From NCBI RefSeq assembly GCF_009928685.1, contig NZ_WWEO01000044.1, positions 837,685 through 901,684 of the forward strand: a DNA stretch of 64,000 nt, in the 5' to 3' direction. A program made the translations under genes and the position numbers. This document shows, one piece after another, positions 26,086 to 35,386 of the stretch; within the stretch, counting starts at the first letter, position 1; each line of letters begins with the position of its first letter. Source of the stretch: Mucilaginibacter agri (GTDB taxonomy: Bacteria; Bacteroidota; Bacteroidia; Sphingobacteriales; Sphingobacteriaceae). Under the pieces are notes generated by a model. That model did not search any database and had not been told where the DNA came from. It was given only the letters and a program-made list of their open reading frames with translations.

Positions 26086-27291
26086 TTAATGATTGAGTAA
26101 AATGGTATGATCCATCCTGTCGCGTTTTGTACGCAGGTACGATTCGTTATGTGGGTTTGGGGTAATCTCAATAGGCACCGTTTCAACAACCTCTAAACCG
26201 TAACCAACAAGGCCTGCACGTTTTTTAGGATTATTGCTCATTAACCTCATTTTAGATACGCCAAGGTCGCGTAATATTTGCGCGCCGATGCCGTAATCGC
26301 GCTGGTCCATTTTAAAGCCCAGTTGCAAATTGGCATCAACGGTATCGAAACCATTTTCCTGCAAGTGATAAGCCTTTAATTTGTTAACCAACCCAATACC
26401 ACGGCCTTCCTGATTCATGTATACAATTACGCCCTTACCCTCTTTCTGGATAATTTCCATTGCCTTATGTAATTGTGGGCCACAGTCGCAACGGCATGAT
26501 CCGAAAATATCGCCGGTAACGCACGAGCTATGTACACGCACTAATATAGGTTCGCCTGGTTCCCAAGTACCCTTAACTAAGGCAAGATGGTTTTCGTTAG
26601 TATCTAATTGGGTGTAGGCAATCATATCAAAATCGCCCCATTGAGTAGGCATTTTTACCGCTACTTCTCTATGGATAGACGAATCGGTATTTAAACGATA
26701 TTCGATCAGATCTTTGATAGAAACGATCTTCATATCAAACCTTTTGGCAATCTCTAAAAGCTCTGGCAAACGAGCCATTTCACCAGCTTCATCCATAATT
26801 TCGCAGATCACTCCAGCAGGTTCAAAACCGGCAAGTACAGCCAAGTCAACAGCCGCTTCCGTGTGGCCTGCACGACGAAGCACGCCGCCATCTTTAGCAA
26901 TCAGCGGAAAAATATGTCCGGGTCTACCTAATTCATCAGGCTGTATAGCTGGGTTAATTAAAGCCAGGGTAGTTTTAGAACGGTCTGTAGCCGAGATACC
27001 AGTTGTACAACCGTAACCCAGTAAATCAACAGAAACAGTAAAATTTGTTTCGTGCGAAGTAGTGTTTTTGCCGACCATTGGTGCCAGTTCCAGCTCTTTA
27101 GCACGTTGAACTGTAATAGGGGCGCAAACTAAACCACGTCCGTGGGTAACCATAAAGTTAATGGTTTCGGGAGTTGCGTTGCGTGCAGCTGTTAAAAAGT
27201 CGCCTTCATTTTCACGATCTTCGTCATCAACTACTATAATGGTTTTGCCAGCTTTAATGGCATCAATAGCTTCTTGAATGGTATTAAGCAT
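26086..27291 (-). CDS. ribBA: bifunctional DHBP synthase / GTP cyclohydrolase II
   Basis: 401 residues that carry out the two entry reactions of riboflavin synthesis. The N-terminal RibB half has DDEDRENEGDF, HGRGLVCAP and GYGCTTGISATDRSKT; the C-terminal RibA half has the zinc cysteines in SCVTGDIFGSCRCDCG and the GTP-site motif NQEGRGIGLVNKLKAY. Both active sites look complete. It is expressed alone, from a promoter box at 27338-27345 with a hairpin in the leader; no FMN riboswitch is present. Confidence 0.97.
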   Translation of the reverse strand: MLNTIQEAIDAIKAGKTIIVVDDEDRENEGDFLTAARNATPETINFMVTHGRGLVCAPITVQRAKELELAPMVGKNTTSHETNFTVSVDLLGYGCTTGISATDRSKTTLALINPAIQPDELGRPGHIFPLIAKDGGVLRRAGHTEAAVDLAVLAGFEPAGVICEIMDEAGEMARLPELLEIAKRFDMKIVSIKDLIEYRLNTDSSIHREVAVKMPTQWGDFDMIAYTQLDTNENHLALVKGTWEPGEPILVRVHSSCVTGDIFGSCRCDCGPQLHKAMEIIQKEGKGVIVYMNQEGRGIGLVNKLKAYHLQENGFDTVDANLQLGFKMDQRDYGIGAQILRDLGVSKMRLMSNNPKKRAGLVGYGLEVVETVPIEITPNPHNESYLRTKRDRMDHTILLNH

Positions 27292-27304
27292 ACTCTAAAT
27301 ATTT

Positions 27305-27330
27305 ACAGGTATAGGTTAAAAGATACCTGT
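27305..27330 (-). promoter_or_regulatory. hairpin in the ribBA 5' leader
   Basis: ACAGGTAT and ATACCTGT form a perfect 8-bp inverted repeat with a 10-base loop, just downstream of the promoter box on the minus strand, so it would lie at the very 5' end of the mRNA. It may stabilise the mRNA or be a protein site. Confidence 0.4.
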
Positions 27331-27337
27331 TGTTATA

Positions 27338-27345
27338 CAAACTTA
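27338..27345 (-). promoter_or_regulatory. -7 box of the ribBA promoter
   Basis: TAAGTTTG on the minus strand, an exact TAnnTTTG, 47 bases before the ribBA ATG. Confidence 0.45.
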
Positions 27346-27394
27346 CTTCAAAATGCAATACACCGCGTCTGCACTGTGTAAAAACAATACGTAG

Positions 27395-28813
27395 CTAAGC
27401 TGCCTTTCGTTTAAATAACCTGTTAAAAAGTTTTTTGTAAGAATCCATATCAAACAATACCGAATCTGTTGCCGCTTTGTAAGACAGGAAGAAGCCGATA
27501 GGCGTTAGCACCGCAATAGCTATCCACATACCTACAGCCGGAGCAAGGTTTCCCTCTTTAACAGATTTTTCGCCAATGGTAGAAATGATATAATAAATGA
27601 GGAAGAATACAACTGCTACAACCACCGGCAATCCGAGCCCACCTTTACGAATAATAGCGCCCAAAGGAGCACCGATAAGGAAGAGTGCCAGACAAGCAGC
27701 CGAAAGGGTGAACTTCTTTTGATACTCAATGATAGATTTACGGATGTCTTTAGATACCTCTTTATATCTATCATTACGGCCTTTGATCATATCTTTGATA
27801 GAACGTACTTCGTTAGCTGCATTATTTACAACCGAAATTTGGTTATAAACGTCCATTTTTTTAACATAATCAGGCTTATAAGGTAGGTAGTCCAGCTTTG
27901 GCCTTGGCTTGTGCGAAAAGTTAAAATACTTGTAGTAGGCCGACATCAGGGTAAAATTGGCCCGTAAACCACTATCAATCTGCTTTTGGGTTGAATCCCT
28001 GAAAAAACGCAACTGCTTGAGGTTCATCATCTGGTACGCCCGCGAAAATTCGCTCTCATTGGTGCGCTTTAACTTAAAGCCCGACATATCAAATTTCTGC
28101 TCGGTTTCTTTAAACCGGAAACGTGTAAGCCGTTGGCGCGAGTTACCTAATTCTCCTGCCGATTCCTCATAACGGATACCATCTTTAAGCCGCAGTACCA
28201 GATACTGATCGTTGGGTGTGCGGTACATCGTACCTTCTTTGGCAAACAATACCGAGTTGTTATTTTCGGCAGTGTTACGCTGATAGATCATCACGTCGTA
28301 CAGCCTCTGCCCGTCGGGATCTTTTTTATTAACGCGGATGGTATAACCTGGAAAGCTATTGTTAAACACACCCTCCTTAATCAGGAAAGCTGATTTTTGC
28401 TGGCGCGCATCCCACAATAGCGAATAATACTTAAGATTGGCAACCGGCAACATATAATCTGAAAAGATAAATGCCGACACGGCGAGGATAGTAACCACAA
28501 TAACCATGGGATACATAGCCCGGCTTAAAGAGATACCTGCCGATTTGATTGCCACCAGCTCATAATTTTCACCGAGGCTACCGTAGGTCATGATAGAAGA
28601 GAGCAGCACCGATAATGGCAACGCCATAGCCACATTGGTAGCCGACGCGTACATCATGAGCTCCAAAATTATATACCACTCAAATCCCTTGCCTATCAGG
28701 TCGTCGATGTATTTAAATAAAAATAGCATCAACAGCACAAACATCACAATGAAAAAGGTAACTATAAAAGGCCGTATAAACGACTTAAGTATCAGTAGGT
28801 GTATCTTCTTCAC
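27395..28813 (-). CDS. LptF/LptG-family permease
   Basis: 472 residues, YjgP/YjgQ family. These permeases work with the LptB ATPase to extract lipopolysaccharide from the inner membrane. Three membrane helices come first (FIRPFIVTFFIVMFVLLMLF onward), then a periplasmic jellyroll-like region of about 230 residues, then three more helices (SAACLALFLIGAPLGAIIRK, VVAVVFFLIYYIISTIGEK, MWIAIAVLTPIGFFL). F and G cannot be told apart by eye. Start is GTG at 28813. It ends about 100 bases before the ribBA start, same strand. Confidence 0.92.
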   Translation of the reverse strand: MKKIHLLILKSFIRPFIVTFFIVMFVLLMLFLFKYIDDLIGKGFEWYIILELMMYASATNVAMALPLSVLLSSIMTYGSLGENYELVAIKSAGISLSRAMYPMVIVVTILAVSAFIFSDYMLPVANLKYYSLLWDARQQKSAFLIKEGVFNNSFPGYTIRVNKKDPDGQRLYDVMIYQRNTAENNNSVLFAKEGTMYRTPNDQYLVLRLKDGIRYEESAGELGNSRQRLTRFRFKETEQKFDMSGFKLKRTNESEFSRAYQMMNLKQLRFFRDSTQKQIDSGLRANFTLMSAYYKYFNFSHKPRPKLDYLPYKPDYVKKMDVYNQISVVNNAANEVRSIKDMIKGRNDRYKEVSKDIRKSIIEYQKKFTLSAACLALFLIGAPLGAIIRKGGLGLPVVVAVVFFLIYYIISTIGEKSVKEGNLAPAVGMWIAIAVLTPIGFFLSYKAATDSVLFDMDSYKKLFNRLFKRKAA

Positions 28814-28843
28814 AATGCAAATTTAGCGAAATTTTGGTTGCCC

Positions 28844-29224
28844 CTAGGCACCCAATACGCTAATAAGGTAATCGATCTGGTTGTCCCATATCAATTTTCG
28901 CTCGGGGATGGCATCTTCGGTGGCATAATCGGTAATGGCCAGGGCAACATCGTTAGTTAGCTCGTCTTGCACAATTTCCATTTCGAAATAGCATTGTGGT
29001 TCGTCGTCAACCCACTTAAATCTTACCACTTTATTCTCCTTTGTGAAGAGTAATTTGGCTTTCTGTTGTTCATCATCCCAGGTAAAAGTGTACACGTGGT
29101 CGCGAACCGTAACTGAATCGGCAAACCATTGCATCAGCCCGTTGGCCTCACTGATGAAACTATAAAGTATTCTTGGTGAGGATCTTATCTCATATTCGAT
29201 ATGATATTTCTTCTTCTCAGACAT
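28844..29224 (-). CDS. START-like domain protein
   Basis: 126 residues of the Bacteroidota START-like family (related to AHSA1/Bet v1). Hallmarks are the start KYHIEYEIRSSPRILYSFIS, GLMQWFADSVTVRDHVYTF and the end WDNQIDYLISVLGA. The fold holds a hydrophobic ligand cavity. It precedes the LptF/G-type gene on the same strand with a 30-base gap, so the two are probably one operon. Ligand unknown. Confidence 0.85.
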   Translation of the reverse strand: MSEKKKYHIEYEIRSSPRILYSFISEANGLMQWFADSVTVRDHVYTFTWDDEQQKAKLLFTKENKVVRFKWVDDEPQCYFEMEIVQDELTNDVALAITDYATEDAIPERKLIWDNQIDYLISVLGA

Positions 29225-29295
29225 AGGGGTCGCAATAGTTAAAAGTGCTTGGGGAGTTTTTTGAACATTTTTTCTAAAGAAAAGTATTTTCTACT

Positions 29296-29303
29296 ATATT
29301 TGC
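29296..29303 (+). promoter_or_regulatory. -7 box upstream of the tRNA gene
   Basis: TATATTTG, an exact TAnnTTTG, 77 bases before the tRNA on the same strand, leaving room for a processed 5' leader. Confidence 0.45.
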
Positions 29304-29380
29304 AAACCTTTTTAGGAAAGCACGCAGCTATATTCAATAAGTTATTAACATAGTACGCTGAAATCCTTAAAACGGCATAC

Positions 29381-29454
29381 GGCGGGGTAGCTCAGATGGT
29401 TAGAGCGTAGGATTCATAACCCTAAGGTCGGCAGTTCGATCCTGCTCCCCGCTA
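29381..29454 (+). tRNA. tRNA with CAT anticodon (elongator Met type)
   Basis: 74 bases fold as a cloverleaf: acceptor GGCGGGG with CCCCGCT (first pair G-U), D arm GCTC/GAGC, anticodon loop TTCATAA, a 5-base variable loop and T arm GGCAG TTCGATC CTGCT. The discriminator base is A and CCA is not encoded. The three G-C pairs of an initiator anticodon stem are missing, so it is elongator Met, or Ile if C34 is lysidine-modified. Confidence 0.93.
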
Positions 29455-29458
29455 CTGG

Positions 29459-29489
29459 TAAAAAAGCCACTCTTTCGAGTGGCTTTTCT
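29459..29489 (+). terminator. terminator after the tRNA
   Basis: AAAAGCCACT pairs with AGTGGCTTTT around CTTTCG, followed by TCTTATTTT. Confidence 0.75.
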
Positions 29490-29562
29490 TATTTTAGTAT
29501 AGTTCTGGAATAAGTCTTACCCGGGTTATGCTCTCTTAGAGCTACCCTTGCAAAGATTTCAA

Positions 29563-31512
29563 TCAATTATTTAGAATCCAATTTGCTTCCTCGTTTGCTG
29601 ATAACACCACTATACCATCTGAACTTGTAGCTCCTTCTTTTGATTTCGTAACCAATTTAAGTTGCCTGCCTTTAAAAACAGACGAAAGATCGACAGCAAA
29701 GCTGCGTTGTTTGTTGGATAAGTTTTTGAGCTTAAACTCTTTTGCGGTAATTGTATAACGTATGTTGTATAGCGGGTTAGTAAATTCAATTGTTCCGTAA
29801 CCGTTAAGGTTTGGCTTAATAAACAAATCAGCATTTAGGGAATGTTGGATACCTAAGAAATTATCGATAAGCACCGAGGTATAAACGCATGGATATTCAT
29901 AATACTTATCGGCACCGTGCCAATCTTTGTTATCAAGGTAGTAGATATGGTTCATGTCATACCTTTCGCCCATGTAGAAAGAATCCTTAACCGCTTCAAG
30001 CGCTACCGTTTTAAGTTGCTTAAAGAGCATATCGTTGTCGTTTCGCTTTCTCCAGTAAGAAGCATCCCACCACCAATAACGCCCGGCAGCACAAAGATCA
30101 TAAGGCCCACCGTCGCCAATTTCCGATTTATTGTATGCACCAACATCAGCAGATATAAAACTGGGAAACCTTTGAAATTCTGCGAGATGCGAATCCACCA
30201 GCTTTGCTACAGCTTGGGCTTGGGCTTCTGTAGCAAATCCGAAAGTTACAGGTAGAATGTTCGCCAGCAAATGTATGTGATCATGTGTTACGCCATTTCT
30301 ATCTATCCAATCTACAAACCGCTGTTCTTTTTCATCCCAAAACCCTTGCGGTAACGGCTGCACCAGTTGGCGAGCTATTTTTTTAGAAAATTCAGCGTAA
30401 TAATTTGATTTATCTGCCCTGTTCAAAATGCTTTCCATTTGTGCCAATAATTGGAAGGTATAGGCTGCCAATGCCCCCGACATCGTTTCACGGCCGTCTT
30501 TCATCACCTGATCTTCATAATACACGTCAGACCATACACGGCCGTATTTATCGGTGTTTGCAATCGTAAGCGAAGCCGCATTTTCAAGGTTTTCAATGTT
30601 TTTTGTCAGCCACGAAAGATCTTTGGTAGCCTCAAAGTAGTGAAACGACTCTTCCAGAACCTCCATATTTCCTGTTAACAGAAACATATCGGCATTCTCT
30701 TTACCGTTTTGGCTATTTCTGCGGATATGGTATTCGCGTTCGCCAGACGGTTGCACAGAACAGGGGGCCCGGAATAAACCTTCCGGATCGTCTTGCATTA
30801 ATTTAAATTGAAGCTCTATCATCCGTTTCACCATATCAACATCCAGGTCGGAGGCAAAAGCGAGGCGCCCTTTTATCTGAAATTCGTGATCAACATCTGG
30901 ATAAGAACCGGCGTAGGCACGTGGATTTAATGTGCTTATTACGTACCCGCTTGAATAGGGATAGTTTTTTGCCTTGGTTTTTTCAATCACAGATTGCAGC
31001 ATGGTGCCCCAGTAAAAACCAGCCAGGGCATTTGCCAATGTATCTCCGCTTTGAATGTTTAGAGTATATCGGTTGTTAAAACAATCGCTATGAGGGCGAG
31101 CCTCGGCAGTATGCAATTCAAATTTGGGAGAATATACTTTTACTTTTAACCGGCCTTTTTCTGCAACTGCCGAAACAGAATCGCGGCCGGATAATTTGAT
31201 CAAATAAGCGTGATCTTTTGAAAACGGATCTTGAGGCAAAACCCACAAATTTGTATTTGCACTAACCTTGCCCGAATCTGCATTAAGTGGCAGCACATAC
31301 CATTTATCGCCTTCCCGGTTTATGCCAATGCAGGTGTGTGTTGTAAAAGTTAGTTCAATAGGGTTATGGCCATCCAGCGCGCTCACCGAGGAGACACCAT
31401 TTATAATTTTTGCTTTAGCATTATTTACATTCTGTAGTATACCCGAGGCCTTAATCTGAGCTTCAACTATAAAACTATTCAACAAAAAAATTGCGACTAA
31501 AAGCTTTCTCAT
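29563..31512 (-). CDS. exported six-hairpin glycosidase-like protein
   Basis: 649 residues from ATG 31512, which gives the signal peptide MRKLLVAIFLLNSFIVEAQ (an ATG at 31530 would add six polar residues). A beta-rich front part is followed by a helical region with motifs usual in (alpha/alpha)6 glycosidases: KGRLAFASDLDVDMVKRMIE, GRVWSDVYYEDQVMKDGRE, YWWWDASYWRKRND and a C-terminal beta sandwich. It probably cuts glycans in the periplasm or outside. I cannot assign a GH family; alpha-rhamnosidase-like or amylo-glucosidase-like folds are closest. Stands alone. Confidence 0.7.
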   Translation of the reverse strand: MRKLLVAIFLLNSFIVEAQIKASGILQNVNNAKAKIINGVSSVSALDGHNPIELTFTTHTCIGINREGDKWYVLPLNADSGKVSANTNLWVLPQDPFSKDHAYLIKLSGRDSVSAVAEKGRLKVKVYSPKFELHTAEARPHSDCFNNRYTLNIQSGDTLANALAGFYWGTMLQSVIEKTKAKNYPYSSGYVISTLNPRAYAGSYPDVDHEFQIKGRLAFASDLDVDMVKRMIELQFKLMQDDPEGLFRAPCSVQPSGEREYHIRRNSQNGKENADMFLLTGNMEVLEESFHYFEATKDLSWLTKNIENLENAASLTIANTDKYGRVWSDVYYEDQVMKDGRETMSGALAAYTFQLLAQMESILNRADKSNYYAEFSKKIARQLVQPLPQGFWDEKEQRFVDWIDRNGVTHDHIHLLANILPVTFGFATEAQAQAVAKLVDSHLAEFQRFPSFISADVGAYNKSEIGDGGPYDLCAAGRYWWWDASYWRKRNDNDMLFKQLKTVALEAVKDSFYMGERYDMNHIYYLDNKDWHGADKYYEYPCVYTSVLIDNFLGIQHSLNADLFIKPNLNGYGTIEFTNPLYNIRYTITAKEFKLKNLSNKQRSFAVDLSSVFKGRQLKLVTKSKEGATSSDGIVVLSANEEANWILNN

Positions 31513-31530
31513 AACTGATAAATTTGGCAA

Positions 31531-31848
31531 CGCTTTAACGGTATTCAGAATATGCTTTTGCTTGCGCAGGCGTTGACAGCTAGATTAGTTAATGTCAATA
31601 TTACATTTATTATCATTGACGCTAAAAAATCACCAAATCCGCGATTTGCACTTTACACTTCTAATTACCGTTGCTGTTTTAAGTTTATTTGGAAACCGAA
31701 TATAAAGGTTTATCTCCACATCTAAAAATCTGCCCGGGCCGTCAATTAATAGAGACATGCTACAATTAGCACATCTCTATCCACGCAGAATTATTAACAA
31801 GATGAAGCGCTATTTTGGGGCCAATGGCCAGTTATGCCACTGCAACAC
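31531..31848. other. intergenic region without a recognised gene
   Basis: 318 bases between two minus-strand genes. It holds presumably the promoter of the glycosidase-like gene. An imperfect inverted repeat near 31750-31780 (AGAGACATGCT ... AGCACATCTCT) has no T run. Confidence 0.4.
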
Positions 31849-33036
31849 TCAGTTACTGCTACCAGAAAGCATTTGAATTAATTTCTGTACGGATTCATCG
31901 GTAGGTGCTGCGAAATCTTCAATTCCTTCCATCGTTTCATCAGTTAAGGCAGCAGCCCGGCTAATCATCTTGTCTTCATAAGCCGCAACGGCAACGTGCA
32001 AATCCGGATATTCAGCGCTCGTTAAACATTCGCTCAGTTCCAATGCGTCCAGCATTGCCAGATTAACGCCTTCGCCGTTTGGCGGCATCAAATGCGCTGC
32101 ATCGCCCAGCAGGGTTATATTAGCTTTTGTTTTCCACCTTTGTTCGAGCGGAAAGTAGTTCAGCGGGCGCGGTGTAAATTGGGTACAGGCCTTAAACAAA
32201 GTGTAAAAAACAGGGTTCCAATCCTGATAAAAACTGACCAAATATTGATAAACTTCGCCGGCATTGTTAAAGTTAATTCCGCTGGTGCTGGTCCAGTGTT
32301 CGGGATACATAGATGCTGCATAGAATGTCAATCCGCCATCGCCTCTTGGTTGTACCGCTATCGTTTTACCCGAGCCCATCGCCATCAGATTGGCATTATT
32401 TACTAACTCATATATTTCAGGGCAAGCCGCTTCCGGGTCGTCGATTTCGCCTTGTATAATTGTTGCACCAGAATACAGTGCTTTGGTATCAGTCAGGTAC
32501 GGGCGAATCTTTGAACGATAGCCATCTGCGCCAATAACCAGATCTGCCGTTGTCTTATTCCCGTTTTTGAATTCAAGTTCCCAGCTATCACCAACCGGTT
32601 TCATGCTGATAAACTGACTATCCCAAACAACCGTTCCAGGTTCCAAAGCCGCAATTAACAGATCCCGCAATGCCCCTCTGTCAATTTCCGGGCGAAAGTT
32701 TTTGTCGCCGAAGGTGATACCGCCGTACTGATTGCCTTCGTCCAGCAAAATTTGAGCCTGCGGATCAACCAAACGGTACTTATCCGCCCCGGTCATATAG
32801 TTTGCTTTAAAGGCGTCCAGCAACCCTGCCGCCTCTATCACGCTCAGGCCGGAATCAAAATGAAGATCAACAATGGCACCCTGTACACGTGCCGCCTGGC
32901 TAAAATCCCGTTCATATACTTTTACATTCCCGCCCCCAGCTTGTAATAACCGCGCAAGCGTTAAACCACCCGGACCGCCGCCAACGATGGCTATCTTTTT
33001 ATCTTTCAGCAAATTTATTTTATTTGAAGTCTCCAT
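31849..33036 (-). CDS. TetX-like FAD-dependent monooxygenase
   Basis: 395 residues, class A flavoprotein hydroxylase. FAD is held by IVGGGPGGLTLARLL near 16-30, ADLVIGADGYRSK near 165 and LLGDAAHLMPPNGEGVNLAM near 300. The start INLLKDKKIAIVGGGPGGLT is plainly related to that of TetX. By hand alignment, of the tetracycline-contact residues of TetX (recalled as Gln192, Arg213, His234) only the Gln is kept (IIQGEI); the Arg falls on Asn in NNANLMAM and the His on Thr in GGLTFY, so tetracycline inactivation is not predicted. An AraC regulator starts 934 bases upstream on the same strand and probably controls it. Confidence 0.88.
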   Translation of the reverse strand: METSNKINLLKDKKIAIVGGGPGGLTLARLLQAGGGNVKVYERDFSQAARVQGAIVDLHFDSGLSVIEAAGLLDAFKANYMTGADKYRLVDPQAQILLDEGNQYGGITFGDKNFRPEIDRGALRDLLIAALEPGTVVWDSQFISMKPVGDSWELEFKNGNKTTADLVIGADGYRSKIRPYLTDTKALYSGATIIQGEIDDPEAACPEIYELVNNANLMAMGSGKTIAVQPRGDGGLTFYAASMYPEHWTSTSGINFNNAGEVYQYLVSFYQDWNPVFYTLFKACTQFTPRPLNYFPLEQRWKTKANITLLGDAAHLMPPNGEGVNLAMLDALELSECLTSAEYPDLHVAVAAYEDKMISRAAALTDETMEGIEDFAAPTDESVQKLIQMLSGSSN

Positions 33037-33112
33037 TTTTTCTCCTTTTTATGACAACAAAGGAACAGCATTAAGCCGATGGATGAAATGGCGGAAGGCA
33101 GCAAGTATAGGA

Positions 33113-33970
33113 CTAATCGCGGTTTTTGTCGCGGAACGTTAAAGGAGTAACGCCTACGGCTTTCACAAACAGCCGCGTAAAATAAGAATAGTCGTCGTAG
33201 CCGAGTTCTCCGGCAATTTCCTTGACGGATTTTGCGGAATGATAAAGAAGCCGCTTAGCCTCCAGTACAACCCGCTCGCGGATAAGATCAGAAACGGGCC
33301 GACCACTGGTTTTGTGCACACATTCGTTCAGGTAGGACACAGAAACATTCAGAAGTTCGGCATACATGGCCGGCCTTTTGATCGTTTTAAAATTTTGCTC
33401 CAATGATTTTCTGAAGGCATTGGTCACCAGTTCAAAACGCGTATAGTTTCCCGTCGGATTAGCCTGTGCTGCAAATTGCGAGGCGACAAGTCCTACTAAT
33501 GTGTTGCAACCATCCTGCAAGAAGGCATGATAAAGTTTTTGATCTTTCAGCTCAAAAACCTTCATGCATACCCTGGCAGTTGCAGACAGGATATTCATTG
33601 ATTCTTGGGCTAAACTTAACTCATTCTGTAGCACCAGATTGTTCAGTAAATGCAAATAGTCTGGCCGGAGGTTTTCTGCGGTTATCATCCAGGTACTGAT
33701 CTCAGCATCTTCGAAGGCGATTACGCGATGCACCTGTCCCGGCCTTATAAAAATAACGGCTGGCGATTGAAGCTGATAAATCTGAAAGTCAATTTCGATG
33801 TGCGTAACGCCTTTTTCCTGTAGAATAAAGGTATAACCACTATCGCGGTGCGGCCGCTCAATCTGTTGGGAACCGGGTGATCCGTCAAACGATTGTCGCA
33901 TAACCATAATTCCGCCGCCCGCTCCGGGGGGCAAGGTATAAATGGGTATATCATTGTCTCGTTTACTCAT
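33113..33970 (-). CDS. AraC-family transcriptional regulator
   Basis: 285 residues. The N-terminal half is a cupin-like sensor (SGYTFILQEKGVTHIEIDFQ, FIRPGQVHRVIAF), and the C-terminal 100 residues carry two helix-turn-helix motifs (YAELLNVSVSYLNECVHKTS, and VKEIAGELGYDDYSYFTRLF). It ends 76 bases before the TetX-like gene on the same strand, so it is a likely local regulator of that gene. Ligand unknown. Confidence 0.92.
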   Translation of the reverse strand: MSKRDNDIPIYTLPPGAGGGIMVMRQSFDGSPGSQQIERPHRDSGYTFILQEKGVTHIEIDFQIYQLQSPAVIFIRPGQVHRVIAFEDAEISTWMITAENLRPDYLHLLNNLVLQNELSLAQESMNILSATARVCMKVFELKDQKLYHAFLQDGCNTLVGLVASQFAAQANPTGNYTRFELVTNAFRKSLEQNFKTIKRPAMYAELLNVSVSYLNECVHKTSGRPVSDLIRERVVLEAKRLLYHSAKSVKEIAGELGYDDYSYFTRLFVKAVGVTPLTFRDKNRD

Positions 33971-34013
33971 AGTTCTTTTAGAAGGGCATCAGCATTTTAG
34001 ATACTAAATAAGC

Positions 34014-34379
34014 TTACGCCCCTCTCAATATCTTCTCCATTTTCTTTCCTTTAGCTAACTCATCCACCAACTTGTCCAGATAGCGTACCTGCCGGGTTAG
34101 GGGGTTTTCTATTTCCTCTATACGGTAGCCGCAGATCATTCCGGTAATTAGCGGGGCGTTGGGATTTAGTGTAGCATTTTCGAAGAATGTTTCAAACGTG
34201 GCTTTCTGTTCGATGAGTTCCCGGAGTTTTTCATCGTCAAAACCTGTTAACCACGTAATCACCTGGTGAAGTTCTTCTACTGTCCTGCCCTTCTTTTCAA
34301 CTTTAGCAACGTACATTGGGTATACCGAAGCGAATGTCATTGTTGCAATACGCTGATTATGTGTATCGGAAGTATTCAT
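34014..34379 (-). CDS. DUF2200 family protein
   Basis: 121 residues with the usual DUF2200 start RIATMTFASVYPMYVAKVEK and KKGRTVEELHQVITWLTGFD, and the end GYRIEEIENPLTRQVRYLDK. Family function is not known. A stand-alone gene between two AraC-type regulators. Confidence 0.88.
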   Translation of the reverse strand: MNTSDTHNQRIATMTFASVYPMYVAKVEKKGRTVEELHQVITWLTGFDDEKLRELIEQKATFETFFENATLNPNAPLITGMICGYRIEEIENPLTRQVRYLDKLVDELAKGKKMEKILRGA

Positions 34380-34506
34380 GATTTATAAATTAATAGTGGT
34401 CTCTGATGTTACTTTCTGGTCAGATACATCAAATATAAAGATAACATACTGCACCTTATGGTTGTTATTGGCGCCCCATCATTAATAAATATGCCTAACT
34501 TTAACC

Positions 34507-35322
34507 ATGCAGCACCAGGAATTTGCCCCTCCCGAAGAACTACGGGATACGATCAAGTGCTTTTGGTTTAATAGCCGGAGTGCAGAAGATGACTCAAGTT
34601 TCGAGGTACAACCAGATGGTTATGCTGAAATCATATTTCATTTCGGGAGTTTATTTAGCATAGATCAAAATGGGGAACCCAAACCCTTACCCTCGCCTTT
34701 TATGATGGGCTTGCTTAATCAGCCTGCTAATTTTTACGCTGAAAACGGTTTAGATATTCTTGCAATTCGATGCTATCCCTGGACGGTATTTGATCTGCTC
34801 GGATTACCTTCGGGCAAAAACGGCGTTCAAACGTTTGAGCATCCTATAGCCCAGCTTCAACCCAAATTGAAGAAATGGGTGGAGGCTGGTAAGATAACAG
34901 AAGCGCTTGACGAGTTAAAACAATACTTGTTAGAAGCGCGATTGCACGTGGCTGCCGATAGCATGCTAAATAAAGCCGGAATTGCCATGCGCCAGGCAAG
35001 CGGCACCATGCCTGTAAGCCTTGTGGCCGAGGCCGCGCATGCCACGGTGCGTACGCTGGAAAGGAAATTTAAGCAGTCTTCCGGCCATACGGTTAAAGAT
35101 GTGTCGGCCCTGATACGTTTTGAGCAGGTACGCAACCACCTATGGCATTATCCCGATGCCAACCTCGCTGCGTTGGCGCATGAACTAGGTTACGCAGATC
35201 AGCCTCATTTGAGTAAGGAGTTTAAGCGGTACAGTGGCACTACACCGGCTGCCTTTGCAAAAAAAGCAAAGAATGGCAAGTTGACCGTGGGCAACAATTT
35301 TGTCGCATTTGTACAAGCCTAG
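34507..35322 (+). CDS. AraC-type regulator with DUF6597-like sensor
   Basis: 271 residues. The front APPEELRDTIKCFWFNSR and QPDGYAEIIFHFGS are typical of DUF6597-type N-termini in Bacteroidota regulators. The C-terminal AraC domain has VSLVAEAAHATVRTLERKFK and LAALAHELGYADQPHLSKEF. It is followed 64 bases later by the FAD monooxygenase on the same strand, so they may form an operon. Confidence 0.9.
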   Translation: MQHQEFAPPEELRDTIKCFWFNSRSAEDDSSFEVQPDGYAEIIFHFGSLFSIDQNGEPKPLPSPFMMGLLNQPANFYAENGLDILAIRCYPWTVFDLLGLPSGKNGVQTFEHPIAQLQPKLKKWVEAGKITEALDELKQYLLEARLHVAADSMLNKAGIAMRQASGTMPVSLVAEAAHATVRTLERKFKQSSGHTVKDVSALIRFEQVRNHLWHYPDANLAALAHELGYADQPHLSKEFKRYSGTTPAAFAKKAKNGKLTVGNNFVAFVQA

Positions 35323-35386
35323 GCCAGCGGTGTTTCAGAATTTTGTGTTTCAATCAGCTAGCATAAAAGCTACAAATGAAACACTT

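Noticed and set aside
27292..27394. FMN riboswitch before ribBA
   Set aside because: The leader is only about 50-100 bases and the conserved AGGGGT / GGCAGGGTG-type segments are absent.
29381..29454. Initiator tRNA-fMet
   Set aside because: The three G-C pairs at the base of the anticodon stem and the mismatched first acceptor pair of initiators are missing.
31750..31780. Terminator between the TetX-like and glycosidase genes
   Set aside because: The inverted repeat has two mismatches and no T run on either strand.
31849..33036. Tetracycline resistance gene tet(X)
   Set aside because: The family match is clear, but two of the three remembered substrate contacts are replaced and overall similarity is moderate.
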